Below, piece after piece: positions 49,965-61,339 of a DNA stretch of 64,000 bases. Source of the stretch: Sclerodactyla briareus (taxonomy: Eukaryota; Echinodermata; Holothuroidea; Dendrochirotida; Sclerodactylidae); contig JAODTK010005910.1 of assembly GCA_026419785.1 (NCBI GenBank), positions 1 to 64,000 on the forward strand. Direction: 5' to 3'. Positions within the stretch are counted from its first letter, which is position 1. The number at the start of each line of letters is the position of its first letter. The notes beneath the pieces were generated by a model. The model ran no database searches. It had not been told where the DNA came from and was given only the letters and a program-made list of their open reading frames with translations. Made by a program: the position numbers and the translations under genes.

Positions 49965-50195
49965 TATTGATACATCGACGTGTATACGTTAATGAAATGG
50001 ATATATTCTCCAATCAGTCCCAATCCCCCGATTATTGTTTCTTACTATGGGGGAAATTCTACTGCCGAAAATGTATTTGAATTAATAAATTGCAAAAGAG
50101 CGCCGCGAAATGTTCTAAATGTTTCATTTGAAACTAGCAGTTCGACTGAATTGTGCTCGAAACTGTGGAAGACACTTAGATAGGCTTGTCAAGGA
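49965..50195 (+). CDS. Possible Ig V-like domain exon (plus strand)
   Basis: The plus frame VYTLMKWIYSPISPNPPIIV continues SYYGGNSTAENVFE, then APRNVLNVSFETSS. After slips the bases around 50,165-50,195 read as 'TVEDT.RYACQG' with a stop codon where the tyrosine would be. Core tryptophan, PII strand, an LNV strand and a terminal D-T-x-x-Y-A-C block are the order of a V-type Ig fold. The first core cysteine was not located and at least two breaks are needed, so this is either a decayed exon or noisy sequence. It lies on the opposite strand from the exon at 56.7 kb. Confidence 0.35.
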
Positions 50196-50199
50196 TAGA

Positions 50200-52380
50200 A
50201 GACGACAAGGCGTATAAGTCGATGAGCATATGGGCGGAGTAAATGCGAAAGATGTTCACCCCCAGCTGCCAATATTCACGATCCACATAATTTAAGATCC
50301 CTCCAGCAAATAACATAAAGTCCACCGGTGGAGTATCAGATGCCAGGAACTATTTATCAATTACAGACAATCTCTCTTATATTATCTGAGTGCTGTTATA
50401 TCAAATCACGCAGTTTTGTTATTATTGAATGAACTTGATAGAATCCAAGTTTTCACATTTAATCGTTAACCGATTCAGGGATTCTAATAATTACTACTAG
50501 ATAATTTCCTATTTTTACATTTTATTTGAGGCTGTTATTTTAGTAACTTTTTCCATAATGTGCGATGGTTTATCTTGCTTGTATATATGTTCTAAATGCC
50601 CCCTCATTGAAGATTGCTCTTGCTAAAGGAATTCTCTGGAAACAAAGTTAACTGGATCATAAAAAAAAAAAACTAACATACTGCTCATCGTCGACTTTTA
50701 TTGCAAATACTCCGAAACGAACCTTGGAAATTCATTGCACAGACTCATTTTCATCAATGCGGAACCATGAAGGGAAGGAAGACCAAGACCTCGACCCCAC
50801 TATCGCCATCGGCAAGTACAGCCCCGCCTAGGGTAAAAAGTTCCAGTGAATGCTGAATTCGAACCGAATGCTCGCTATCCTCCGCAACAAGCCTAGGTAC
50901 GCCCATTTGCAGGAATGGTAGTGTTGGTAAGGTTACAAATCCCCGAACATCTGTTAGACTAGATTTGATAGATGCTGGGTGTTGGAATTGGTTTCGGAAG
51001 GCCCCAACTCTTTGATAGTTGGAAGGATAATAAATATAGGGTAGCAATACATGTACAAAGACTTTCGAATTATTTATGGAAAGGATATGTTCCATAGAAT
51101 CAATTTGATGTGATGCGGCCATCAAACCGCATTTAACTCAAGTTAACACGCCTACCCATTTATTTGGTAGTGTTGTACCGTGCGGAACCTGTCTCTATCT
51201 CTGTACAATAAATACAACTTGTTCAGGGCCACTTGCTTGTTGGTACACGAGTATCTGCTAATTTGGCGTCATGCCGCGTTCCGCATCCATTTGTTGAATA
51301 CTAGCCTTAATACCAGCTCTGCTACCTGCGAGTACAGGGTTCATCACACGCCTGGAACACTAAAATACGAAACAGTGGACTAGTGGAACCAATGTTTTCT
51401 CGGTATGTTGCTCCAGTGATAAGCCAGCAGTTTGATGTCTTCTTCAGTTTCTCATTCGGATTACTGCTGTCCCCAATGTCAGGAAACAGTTACTTACAAA
51501 CATTGTTAAGGCTTGCCTTGGATGAATTGAGACGGGAGGAACATGACATTTGTTGGGCACTCGCCTACAGTTGTTTACCCAAGTCTGTTGCCTCGTTAAT
51601 GAACCGTAAGCTGGTCGCACAGTATATCGTGGGTGACAAGTATTACCATTATAAAAAAAGACTACGTTGTCAAGGGGAAACTGGCCTGGGTCACGCTGGT
51701 CGCCTGAAGAGGAAAGTGGCCCGCAGTGATTGTGCCCAGGGGTAAAGAGTTTGTGATTGACAGCATTTTGAGTGTACATTCAGCATAGAATCATCCTATA
51801 ATGTATCTGATACAAAAAATACAAAAAAAACGAAAACATGATATTTTTACGAGACATCCTAATTATCAATATCGATGCCAACTATTACTTTTGTTGCAGT
51901 ATAAATGTGAACAGCACTCACCCAGTTCTATGTAAATAGGTTTAGTGTCCCCCAGTACCAATGAAGCTGACCCCATAGCATGTTACATTCGAGTTGGGAT
52001 ACTCCTTCTTGGTGATTTCGTTACTCTACCAAATGGGTGTCGTTTCCAATCATGATAGGATTGGTTTATTGAAACATGGGCGATGATGCGCAGTTGCAAC
52101 AACATGGTTCTCTGTTCCTGGAGTCTACACACGGTTTTGTCTGTATGGAGATCGGCCAATAAACAAGGCGTTCGTTATACAACTTGCCTCCCATTATTAA
52201 CCTGTTGACATGATATCAGATTAGCATGGGTTTTGCAATTCAACAGGTATACTAGCAGGCTTGAGATCTCTAATCTAGATAATGCCATTGAAACACTGAA
52301 TGTATGATAGAGGTGTGGACACAAATATTCAGTTTCTATGACAAGGCGGAAACGGTTGGATTTATTCCCAGACACTCATT
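50200..52380. other. No recognisable gene; some longer open frames
   Basis: Open frames at 50,754-51,125 (minus), 51,383-51,745 (plus) and 51,444-51,779 (minus) exceed 100 codons but overlap each other and show no domain I recognise. An A-run lies at ~50,661-50,672. Confidence 0.35.
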
Positions 52381-52383
52381 GCC

Positions 52384-52473
52384 CAAGCAAATGACTATTA
52401 CAAAGTGCGGCGCGCGCAAAGCCGAAAATGTTCGGCTTCGATACAGAAATTTCGCGCGCGATAATTTGCTTGT
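52384..52473. repeat. Imperfect palindrome, ~90 bp, GC-rich core
   Basis: The outer arms 'caagcaaat' and 'atttgcttg' and the inner arms 'aagccgaa' (52,419-52,426) and 'ttcggctt' (52,431-52,438) share one centre around 'aatg'. 'cgcgcgc' words sit in both arms but are offset. The segment could form a hairpin. Confidence 0.6.
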
Positions 52474-53255
52474 AGTACCCTGTCGGAGGAGGAACACATG
52501 GTCTCGCCGATTGTGTACCTGACAAGCCGATTTGTCATCCGACTGAGGACAACGAACTAGGAAAGAAATTAAACACACCAATAACTTACGGAATTTCACA
52601 CTTCGATCGACGTTGGAGGAATTGATTGATGCTTTGCGCTCCTTTTGCTCGGCATATAGATTAACTTCATTTTCTTCTCAGAACATGTGATGTCGAGCAC
52701 GGCCATACGATCATTACAATCCCCCTACTCGAAAGTGGTGTTGAGTGGAAGCATTCCTAGGTTCACCGTCGGCAAGAATGAAAGACACATCTGCGGCAGG
52801 GTGTGAAACCATTCACCCAACACGAGGCATGGACATTGTAAATTGAGGATCCGGAAGCAAAGCGGCCCTCCTCTTCGATGCCGTGTAGAGACCAACTAAC
52901 GAAACGGCGGTGGAACTGAAATGATTTTCAAGTGAACCCAAAATAATTAACTTTTCTTGAGTATGTACGATGGTTTGTAGGTGTTATTGTTGGCACAAAT
53001 AGTGTCATGGAATAACAAAGCGAGATTATCATCGTGTTATTCGCAATGAGAATGTGTATATAAACTAACACAATTTCAAATTATTAATATTTGAGGTAGG
53101 TCTGTAACATGGTTCCCGGATATGAACAGTGCGTAATGACGTGTGCCACAGTATCGATGAGATTCTCAACTGACTGAATCGAAAACAGCGAGCTCAAGTC
53201 TTTTTGAGGCGTTTTTATCCTTGACGAAGTCAGAGGAATTTATGAAGCCCAGTCA
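52474..53255. other. No gene called; possible splice sites
   Basis: On the minus strand near 52,545-52,585 a strong acceptor-like 'tttctttcctag' and a strong donor-like 'ccgtaagt' occur close together, next to a frame beginning MKFRKLLVCLISFLVRC that resembles a signal peptide. No downstream domain was recognised. Confidence 0.25.
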
Positions 53256-53257
53256 GT

Positions 53258-53323
53258 ATGTGTGTGTGGGTGTGTGTTGTGTGTATGTGTTGTGTAGGTG
53301 TGTGAGTGTGTGTGTGTGTATGT
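53258..53323. repeat. Imperfect (GT)n microsatellite
   Basis: A run of gt/tgtg units with interruptions directly precedes the ~300-bp tandem repeat. Confidence 0.9.
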
Positions 53324-53339
53324 GAAGCTGCTCGGAAAC

Positions 53340-54150
53340 CCGATAACTCGGACCCCAGAGGTCAAAGTTTGGGCTCCTTTTAAACAAGTCTAGCCTGTGG
53401 TCCGATCCAAGCTGTAAGTGGTGTGTAGCTTCTATGGGAGTCTAAGAATCCTTTTTGTGGTTAAGATCCGGGTCCTTTTGGTTGAAAATAAAGACAAAAG
53501 TGAGAAATCACTATGTCAGTCCCTTCCAGTTAAAACACAGTAACTGACCACCACCTGAGGGGATGAAGTCCCTGGTATGTTTGTTCCTCGTAATGAGAAC
53601 ATGATCCCTATTTTTGGGGTCAGGTCAGAGGTCATCTGAGGTCACCGAGGTCCAAATCTGAAAATCTGGTAAACATGAGAAAGGCCAGAAGTGTGGTCCA
53701 ATCAAGCTGAAATGTGATGTGTAGATCTCATGAGGAGTACAAGAACCCCATGTTTCTGTTATGTCTGGGTGATTTTAATCCCCCCAAAAATAGGAAAATT
53801 TGTGAAAAGTCCATATTGTGGCAAAATTTTGCTGTGAACACGACAACCCGACCCACCTGGATGGAGAGCTCTTACTTGGTATGTGGCTTTGCCATGATGA
53901 GTACAGCCCCTGTTTAGAGTCGGTCAGAGGTCATCATTGGTCACTAGAGGTCAAAGTCTGAAAAACATTGAAATTTATTGTGTAGGCGTCCGTTATCAAG
54001 AACTCCAGGAACATATGGTTTGTTGGCGGAAAATGGGAAATTTGTCAGACGTCGGTGCCCATGATGAGCTGTTACAATCTCCCATTTGTCCTTGTGTTGC
54101 TCTAGGTTGTCAGAAAGCGTCAAGGAATCACTAAGCCTTTGGCCTTCTGG
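53340..54150 (+). repeat. Divergent ~300-bp tandem repeat with AGGTCA words
   Basis: Two full copies and a partial third. The marker 'gaggtca..tgaggtcac.gaggtc' recurs at ~53,358, ~53,630 and ~53,928. 'gtggtccgatccaagctg' (~53,398) pairs with 'gtggtccaatcaagctgaaa' (~53,694). Copies also share a 'tggtatgt' and 'atgagtac/atgagaac' segment. The copies are well diverged, so the array is old. Confidence 0.75.
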
Positions 54151-54515
54151 TTGTAGATATGTTACTCGTCTCCATAAGTATAAATTTCCTACGATTTCAG
54201 AGGCAATATCAATTTTTCAATGAGGGTACGAATTTCTCTCCCATAAAACACTGTTGAGGGTCATCGCCAATGTGGGGAATATTTAGACAATGGCGGCGTA
54301 TGAGGAAATTTTTGGCCACTTTAGTTTCTAAACACGATTACTCAAGCGGATGGATGGGCCGATTTATACTTGGACCCGGTTGTCCTATAACAAATATATA
54401 TGAACAGATTGATACTGGAGTCCGGCATTGCCATTTTCAGGTCAAAGGCGTTCGAAATCAGGAAAGGGTGAAAACCAGGTCGGGTGTTGTCGCTAAGTTT
54501 ACATTTCGGTATAGT

Positions 54516-54535
54516 TTTTTTTTTTTTTTTTTTTC
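54516..54535. repeat. Poly-T run
   Basis: About 20 consecutive T. Confidence 0.95.
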
Positions 54536-54539
54536 CTGG

Positions 54540-56640
54540 TAAGAGTACAAGACTCTATAGTGTTTGGTGAAGAATAACAAAAAATGATTGCAGAAATTTC
54601 CATTCTTAATAAGTTTTCGGACACTTAATTGATTATAGTTTTCACAGTGTATTTTAGCTTGATTAGACCAATCATAATGGTTGCGTATACAATGTTCGTG
54701 GACTTCGATCGTGTTTACTAAGGGTAATCTTTGACTATACTCCAGGAACAATGGTCCGTTTCCCATTTCCATAAACTAACCCACCACGCTTGAAATTCAT
54801 TCATCCAGCCAGCCAAAGTATCGTGTTACATCATATGAATCACGTAAACCCACATACACAGCCCCACGCTCGCACACCCACACCATACACGTATGCCAGG
54901 CAAACTAATTGTCACGAACAATGCTTTTCCACCTGGGAATAAAAGAGTAAACCGCATTTGCTATACTTTTCATTGTGGAATGAACAATCGAGACTGAAAT
55001 AAGGAGCGATGTTGAACTAGTCTGTCCATTCAGCTGATGTTTAGTCTTGACTGTTCAAGGCAGGAGAATATGATGGGATATCGCCATTCTCCAACCCCCC
55101 CCCCCCCCCCAAACGAATGAATCTTTGTTTCTTCAAGTGATAAGGGGAATAACTCCGTGAGAGAACACCGGTGAAAATGCTTCTGACTAACACTCACTTT
55201 GACGGCTGTAAGGAGGACAGGATTGTTTACAGTTACTCGTTTTACTACAAAGTCTTGTGGACTCGCTATTTGCGGAGCATTGGAGCTGAATGTCAAATTG
55301 TTATTCTTCCATTAAGCCTCCCATTGCAGTGTGGCCGTACTAAAAGAAGTACAGCATATAGCCCAAATGTTGAGCGGCGAATTACAGACTGCCCTTAAGT
55401 AGGGCTAGTTAACAACTAGTAGTCACCGGAGATGCTTTGCTTTGGTGTGATTTGGTGTGGGCTAGAACATGCAGGGGCATTCAACTAACGTCATTCTATA
55501 TTTCATTACAAGCCACTCTTTTGACCGGTTAGACGTTTGCTTGGCCGGATAGCTATTTGCCAGTGAAGTTGTAATGGTAGGGCCGGACCGTCGTATATGT
55601 AATGTATATATTCAATCTAGTGTTTGCGCTAGACCTCACGGTTTTGGCTGTATCCCGACCACCACATACATGTCATACGGTACCTTTGGTTTTGTGAACA
55701 TTCTGCTGACATTTTCAGTCTCACAACTAAAAACTCGATGATGGGTTTAATCTTCTGATTTTTCAAATGATGTGTGGTAGAGCCTTGATCCTCAAGGCCT
55801 ATTCAAGGTGTAGAATAGCCCTCTCGGTGTCAGCTACTAGGTATGCACATTGCCCAGAGTGTTTCACAGCCCCATTCACTGCTTTAGCAATAGTGTCTGG
55901 CATGTAGCAACAGTGACTCTACTGGCTTAGGCCACATCAACAGAGGTTTGCAAAAACCCGAATCCCAATCTGCTTTTTGGCATTACAATATCTAACTGAC
56001 TGTATTGCCAGAACTACGATGGCTAGAGCTGACTAATCGAACGAATCGAACCCATTTTTCGCAATTATGCATACTCGGCTTTAGATTTCCTAGTGGATGA
56101 ATGAGAGATTGTCATTATCTGCTGTTTTGCCATTTCAAACAGTGCAATCGTTAACGTGATAGTTGCTGCCGTTTCACGGCGTATGATTTACTCCCTGGAT
56201 GGACAAGATTAGTTTTGAATTGCTAACTGAGCGAAAGAATTTTATTTTTTACAATTTTTATGAGAACGCGCTAAGTCGACCGAGCTGATTATCTCCAAAA
56301 ATTGAAACTAAGTGGGTGTACAAAGGCTCCCGATTCACTTTGAGACGTCATATATTGAAAACCAATGAAGTTACGCATTAGAAGGGTTTGTGTCATTTCT
56401 TTGTAATTAATGAGTAATCGTCCGATGGACAAAATATGCTATCTCATGAGATATGCCTAGCTGATGTCTTTGTACCGAGGACCAGTTCCACGATAGATCC
56501 CTGGAGATAGACAGTACACTGTAATATAACTCGTGGCAATCATATTAAGACAAAAAAATACCTATCTGTATATGGGGGTGGAGAGGATAATTCGAGTTAT
56601 TGAATGGCATTTAAAGGGATTGTTAATTTAAAACAATGAA
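54540..56640. other. No recognisable gene
   Basis: A C-run lies at ~55,097-55,110. If the minus-strand Ig receptor is real, this stretch is part of its intron. No further domain exon was found by eye. Confidence 0.4.
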
Positions 56641-56654
56641 GGAGATTGTCTCAC

Positions 56655-56900
56655 CTTCAATTTCAACAGAAACAACCTTTCGAGCTGTCCCCGTCTTGGC
56701 ATGCATAAATGCCACTGTCCTCCAACCCTGTGCAGTACGTATCGTCACACTAGATACATTGTCCTCAATGTTTACATGAATGTCGTATTTTTCAGATGTT
56801 TGCTTGACATGTGACCTCCCCTCCTCCCCGATGAAAATGATGGTTTTGTTAATTTCAATCCACCATCGATGATTGAAGAGGAACTACAGCTGCCGCCGTC
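56655..56900 (-). CDS. Immunoglobulin-domain exon (IgSF receptor)
   Basis: On the minus strand the frame reads RWWIEINKTIIFIGEEG (WW at 56,859-56,864), then EKYDIHVNIEDNVSSVTIRT. After a one-base slip comes LEDSGIYACQDGD (D-S-G-I-Y-A-C at 56,699-56,719) and, after another slip, ARKVVSVEIEG. This is the C-strand tryptophan, an N-glycosylation site (NKT), the E-strand 'VTIRT', the F-strand D-x-G-x-Y-x-C signature and the G strand of an Ig domain. The first cysteine is probably in 'SCSSS' just 5'. A donor 'gaag|gtgaga' at 56,654 leaves phase 1, as usual for Ig exons. The Ig superfamily assignment is firm. Pseudogene versus assembly error cannot be told apart. Confidence 0.75.
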
Positions 56901-57067
56901 ACGTTAGTTTCCCAATGGAAAAGCTCCGCCGTCTGGACTATGATGATCCATCTGCCACTGTTTGTGTGGGAAATGAATACAAATTACATTAGGGATATTT
57001 TAGAAGCATTGTTCTTGTTTATTTGTTCAATTCAAACATGTGGTTTGCTAGATCAAGTGGCGACAGG

Positions 57068-57426
57068 GCATACGCACATACATGCATACATCCATACATA
57101 CAAACTACCATACATACATAACATACATCACATACATACATACATACATACGCACCATCGCTACGCCATCCATCGATGCGCTGAGGGGTTCCAGCAAAGT
57201 ACTTGTTTTCGCTAAGGGGACCGGCAGCCACGACGCAGAAGTTTCGATGTTCATCTTGTCTGTACACCGAGAGGAATTTGGGTCCTCTCTCCCCACGCGA
57301 TAAAGAAAGTGTCGTCGCCTGCCGTACATACATACATACTACACACATCATAACATACATACATACAATCCATACTCATCCTCCCATACATACATACATA
57401 CATACATACATACATACATACATACA
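57068..57426 (+). mobile_element. CATA-embedded repeat element, second locus
   Basis: A ~170-bp core (57,152-57,324) lies between (CATA)n runs at 57,068-57,151 and 57,325-57,426. The core shares 'catcgatgcgct.aggggt', 'cgctaagggga.c.ggcagc', 'gtttcgatgttcat' and 'ccgagagga' with the copy at 27.8-28.1 kb. It also shares 'ttgggtcctctc..cacgcga.aaag' with the inverted copy at 60.9 kb. CATA repeat on both sides suggests insertion into the microsatellite or generation of it by the element. Confidence 0.7.
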
Positions 57427-57429
57427 CTA

Positions 57430-59125
57430 CTCCCAGCACAAGGCATTGGAATATGTACAATAAGGGGTAGACAATTTTGCATGTTCCATCTGCAGGTAAT
57501 TAGCCCTACTCCTACATTAGGTTCCTCTGATCATACATACCGATGAGAACGCTGAAGAACGTGAGGGACCTCAAAAAACATCTTGCATCTATAGTGGAAA
57601 AATGCGGCAATCAGATGAAATATTCATGAACTGGTTTTCGTCAATGCTCGCTATTGCAAATAGCTTGGTCATGGCTGATGTAACTAGTCCATGGAACCAA
57701 TTGGCTTGTGGACTCCTAATTCAGTAAATAGGAGTGACCGACAAGGGGCTATGTGGAGCTGGGGGGGTAGAATAAACAACAGGTCATCATAACAGCGATT
57801 ATAGAGAAGATCCTGTACATGCACCGCACGGATAGGCTGCAGTGAAGACATCCCATGACCACGAAACTAACAGCATTATATGGATTTGTATAGGACAGTG
57901 CGCGGTGTTGTTATTTGGTGTTCAACTCGGCAAAGAGCATCACAGGAGGCAAAGAATAGGAGAACGGGAAGCATCCCACATTCTTGGGCAAAGATGGCAT
58001 CGATGTTGCTGACTGTCGGGCCAGAGAATACGATAATTGCAAAACAATATGAGCGGGGAATATAATGACATGCAAGCCATTATTCGGCAGATTGTGAGTG
58101 GCTCACTTATGTACTCTGCGCAGCACATTTCCTCAATCTGGTTGGCCAATCTGCAGTTCTTGCGCCAGCTAGCGTGTGACATTCTGCCCGCCCCTCCATC
58201 AACTTACGCGGATTCGGCAACTATAACTAGACACACACAATTTTAAACAGGCAGTTTAGTGGCGGGGTCAAGGGGAGTGGGGATGGAAGCGTGTGCCCCC
58301 AATATATTTTGACCCGAGAAATATTTGCGTGAAAAAGCATTTGAGCAATCTTGGTTTGTAGGAAATTGGTGAGGTGTAGCGATACAGAAAATGTAAATGT
58401 AAAATAGCACCCGCTTGACTTCTAAAGACGATTCGACATTAAAACATTTCAAAAGAAAGGGGGGACCCCTCCCCCATATTTGTCACCAAATCAAGAACCA
58501 CCAACTCTCCGATGTGCCCCCAACCAGGAATTCCGCAAATGTTTTGTGTCGACAGTTCGGGAAGTATTATACAATGGAAATTCAGCAGAGAGAGGAAAAT
58601 TTGTGCAGAGGACATGTCGAATGTGAAATCACTGCACTTGATCTCTTGGAGGGACGATTTTTGTTTCGGTGCAAAAAATGATGTTTTTCTTTCAGTGACA
58701 TTCGCGAAAGGGGAGATTTAGAAGGATTAGGGTTTTTGTTTTTTCCACTACCCCAAGCAATTAGAGAGGACCTGTCACCCATAGTCAACTGCTAAAAATG
58801 GTACACACAAATTTATATGGATTTCCCTGGGAAGGGGCCCTGCGTTGACGTCAAACTGTCTGGAACTATTCATCTATGAAAAATGGTTCCAACTTAGATA
58901 GGGTTCCAGAGTGTCCCCACTCCGTTGGGATTTTTGTTTTGTTCCAGTCGTCAGTCACTGGAAGAAGGTTGAACTTATGAAAGGGGCCCATCTATAGAAA
59001 TTGCCGAGGGCCTTCACACAACGCTAATCCGGCTTCCCAGATGGGATCATGTTTCTTTGCCGGATGACTCAAAAAAGTATCTTACATGGGCTATAGCTGG
59101 ATTCGTGTTGATTACTCGGAGCCAA
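57430..59125. other. No gene; G/C-run transposon-like debris
   Basis: Near 58,260-58,310 ('ggcggggtcaaggggagtgg' then 'gtgcccccaatatattttgac') and 58,460-58,525 the sequence has the G-run/C-run look of non-autonomous hAT-type ends, but no matching termini or target duplications were found. Confidence 0.35.
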
Positions 59126-59131
59126 CGTTTG

Positions 59132-59159
<28 letters not shown>
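59132..59159. repeat. Poly-T run (28 T)
   Basis: Uninterrupted T tract; on the minus strand it could be the A-tail of a retrotransposed copy. Confidence 0.95.
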
Positions 59160-59162
<3 letters not shown>

Positions 59163-60050
59163 GGCGCAAGGACACATGCAGTGTCCGCCGAGGTGGTGAA
59201 GTTGGGAACATTGCCATCGGCAAGCAGTGAATCTTTGTATAGAGTCTATAATGATTATATTGCCACTATCTAGTGACTCGAGGGCGAAGTCTGAATTATT
59301 CAGTCACAATGGCTGTGAACTTGATTACTCGTTTTGCTGTGAAAATAGGCCGTGTCAGAAGTTCTGAGTGGGTTGCAAACGTTTAGCTAAAGTACAATCG
59401 CAATGAACATTTTGGAGCTTTCTATTCGGCCACAATCTGTGCGGGTCCCTCTCTGCTGACGGAGGGAGTCAACGACCTCAAGTACATAGGTAGGGGTGAA
59501 TATCAGAAGCATTATGAATTAAACACGGAGATTTAGTGAAAATGAAAAAAAAAAAAATTCAACCCAAAGAGAAACAATTTAACCAAGGAAATGGTGACAT
59601 CCTGAATTTACCGGAATATCGTATAGCATCCGTAGTCTCATCAGATATTAGTTGCGATAGTGTGTCAGGAAGTGTTGAAGTGATGTGATGAACGTTCGAT
59701 ACTTAAGTGGTTAGTTCAATGAGCCTCCTCACAGGTGTAAGTGCGCATGCTCACCACTAAAGAGTTCAGGGGGAATACGAGGTTCTCCTCATAGCTCTAT
59801 CAGTACGGCCTTTCCGAACGGACACCCACTCTTCAAACATGGACGAATCATTCCATCTTCCATTATGTTAGTGTTGATACGTATGAAGGGGAGATCGTGA
59901 GTCTTGTGGTTGGTGGGTATGTAGTTGGTCGGGGAGGGGGGGGGGGGGGGTTCGAATGTTGTTTTGCCCATGTTCTGCAAAGTCATATTGGCAGTCTACT
60001 CCTATGGCTTTTGACGTGATATACATCATTCCCATGGATAGGTCGTAGGA

Positions 60051-60098
60051 TTTTTTTTTTTTTTTTTTTTTTTTTTGGGGGGGGGGGGGGAGGGGGGG
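60051..60098. repeat. Poly-T then poly-G tract
   Basis: 26 T followed directly by 14 G, one A and 7 G. Confidence 0.95.
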
Positions 60099-60289
60099 TT
60101 ATCCTATTCACTGATAATGAACTTCGAAGTGGGTCTGTTTCCATGTATTCCTTCCTGCCTAGTTCGAAGCATGTCAGCTTCGTAACAGGCATTCTGCGTC
60201 CTCTCTATATGTTAGTGCGTTTTATTGCCTTTGAGTCCCAAGGGTATTGATATGCACCATTAATCGAAACAAAAGTGGCAATTTGTTCC

Positions 60290-60840
60290 CAAAACACCAC
60301 AATTTCCCATGTAGTCCTGTGACATTGCCACAGGTTTGACTTGTCATTGGACTTCCCATTGCACAGTTTGCGCCTTTACACCGGGAAAAAACATGGTACC
60401 GCAAATGACACAGGTTTTTTAGGACAAACTGTGGTCTAAATTGGCAAGGTAAAAACACTGTCATTGCCCACACTACATGGGGCAAACCTATGGAAAAACA
60501 TGGGCAGACTCACATCCACTGAGGAAGTTATTGTTTCATTGAAATACACAATCAGCAAACTATGAATTGAGTAATAAAATCCACGGAATGCGATGCGCAT
60601 GGGATGAAGGACATCGGTTACCACAAGTCAGTGGTGTTTGTTACAGCCTTGGTACGACCAGAGGTTTGACAATATAACCACACATTGCCTGCATTGCCAC
60701 ATATTCTCCTAACACAGGTTGTCCCGTGTTTACATAGTAATGAGACATGTCGTGTCAAGACGGTCCAGGTGGGGGGAACTTGTGGTAAACACGTGTGGTC
60801 CGGCACAGGTTGCCACACGTTTTTATGTTAGGCAACCACG
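60290..60840. repeat. Region with iterated CACAGGTT words
   Basis: 'cacaggtt' occurs at about 60,335, 60,409, 60,713 and 60,803, with related 'agaggtttgac' and 'cacacgttt/cacgtgtgg' words between. The spacing is irregular. Such iterated short words are common in subterminal parts of DNA transposons and Helitron-like elements; the family is not identified. Confidence 0.45.
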
Positions 60841-60861
60841 CGTGGAGCAGCGTGTGCGGGA

Positions 60862-61202
60862 GTATGTAGTGTAGTATGTATGTATGTATGTGTGTATGTA
60901 CTGTATGATACTTTGTCGCGTGCGTGAGAGGACCCAACCTCATTCGGTGACTGAACATCAACTTAGAGTAGGCTTCCGCGAATAAAACTGTAAAGAAGTA
61001 TGCCGTCACGCCCTGCTGTCCACTGGGTGGCCAAATCCCGAATGGCGCATGTGCCGCAGCTGCGCCGCCAGGCGCCCAGGGCTCTCGAATCCCCTTAGCG
61101 CTAACAGGTACCTGCCTGGTACCCTTGTTGGCATCGATGGTGATATGTACTCAATGCATGTATTATGTATGTACCGCCTACAATATGGTATGTATGTATT
61201 TA
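60862..61202 (-). mobile_element. CATA-embedded repeat element, inverted copy
   Basis: Read on the minus strand, the core (61,140 down to 60,910) contains 'catcgatgccaaca', 'gcgctaagggga', 'attcgcggaagcct', 'gatgttca' and 'ttgggtcctctcacgcacgcga'. These are in the same order as at 27.8-28.1 and 57.2-57.3 kb. TATG/TGTA (CATA complement) runs flank both sides (60,862-60,909 and ~61,141-61,202). Confidence 0.65.
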
Positions 61203-61339
61203 ACGCCTGCTTCTGGTGGTGTGGTTTGCGCCATGGACACGAATAAATCGCCTATTATTTTCTTTCTCGTATGTTAAAGGGCAATTTTGAGGAAAAGAGT
61301 GGAAAATTCTCGTTCTTTGGGTAATTTGACCCTGTAATC

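Noticed and set aside
51180-51400. LTR-like sequence with 'gtacaataaatacaact'
   Set aside because: No second copy, no primer-binding site and no recognisable capsid, protease or integrase region nearby.
52336-52599. Minus-strand frame starting with a signal-peptide-like segment as exon 1 of the Ig receptor
   Set aside because: It lies between the Ig exon and the hydrophobic exon, which is the wrong order, and the following residues have no domain.
57940-58182. Minus-strand frame MSHASWRKNCRLANQ as a transposase piece
   Set aside because: No catalytic motif or known family resemblance could be supported.
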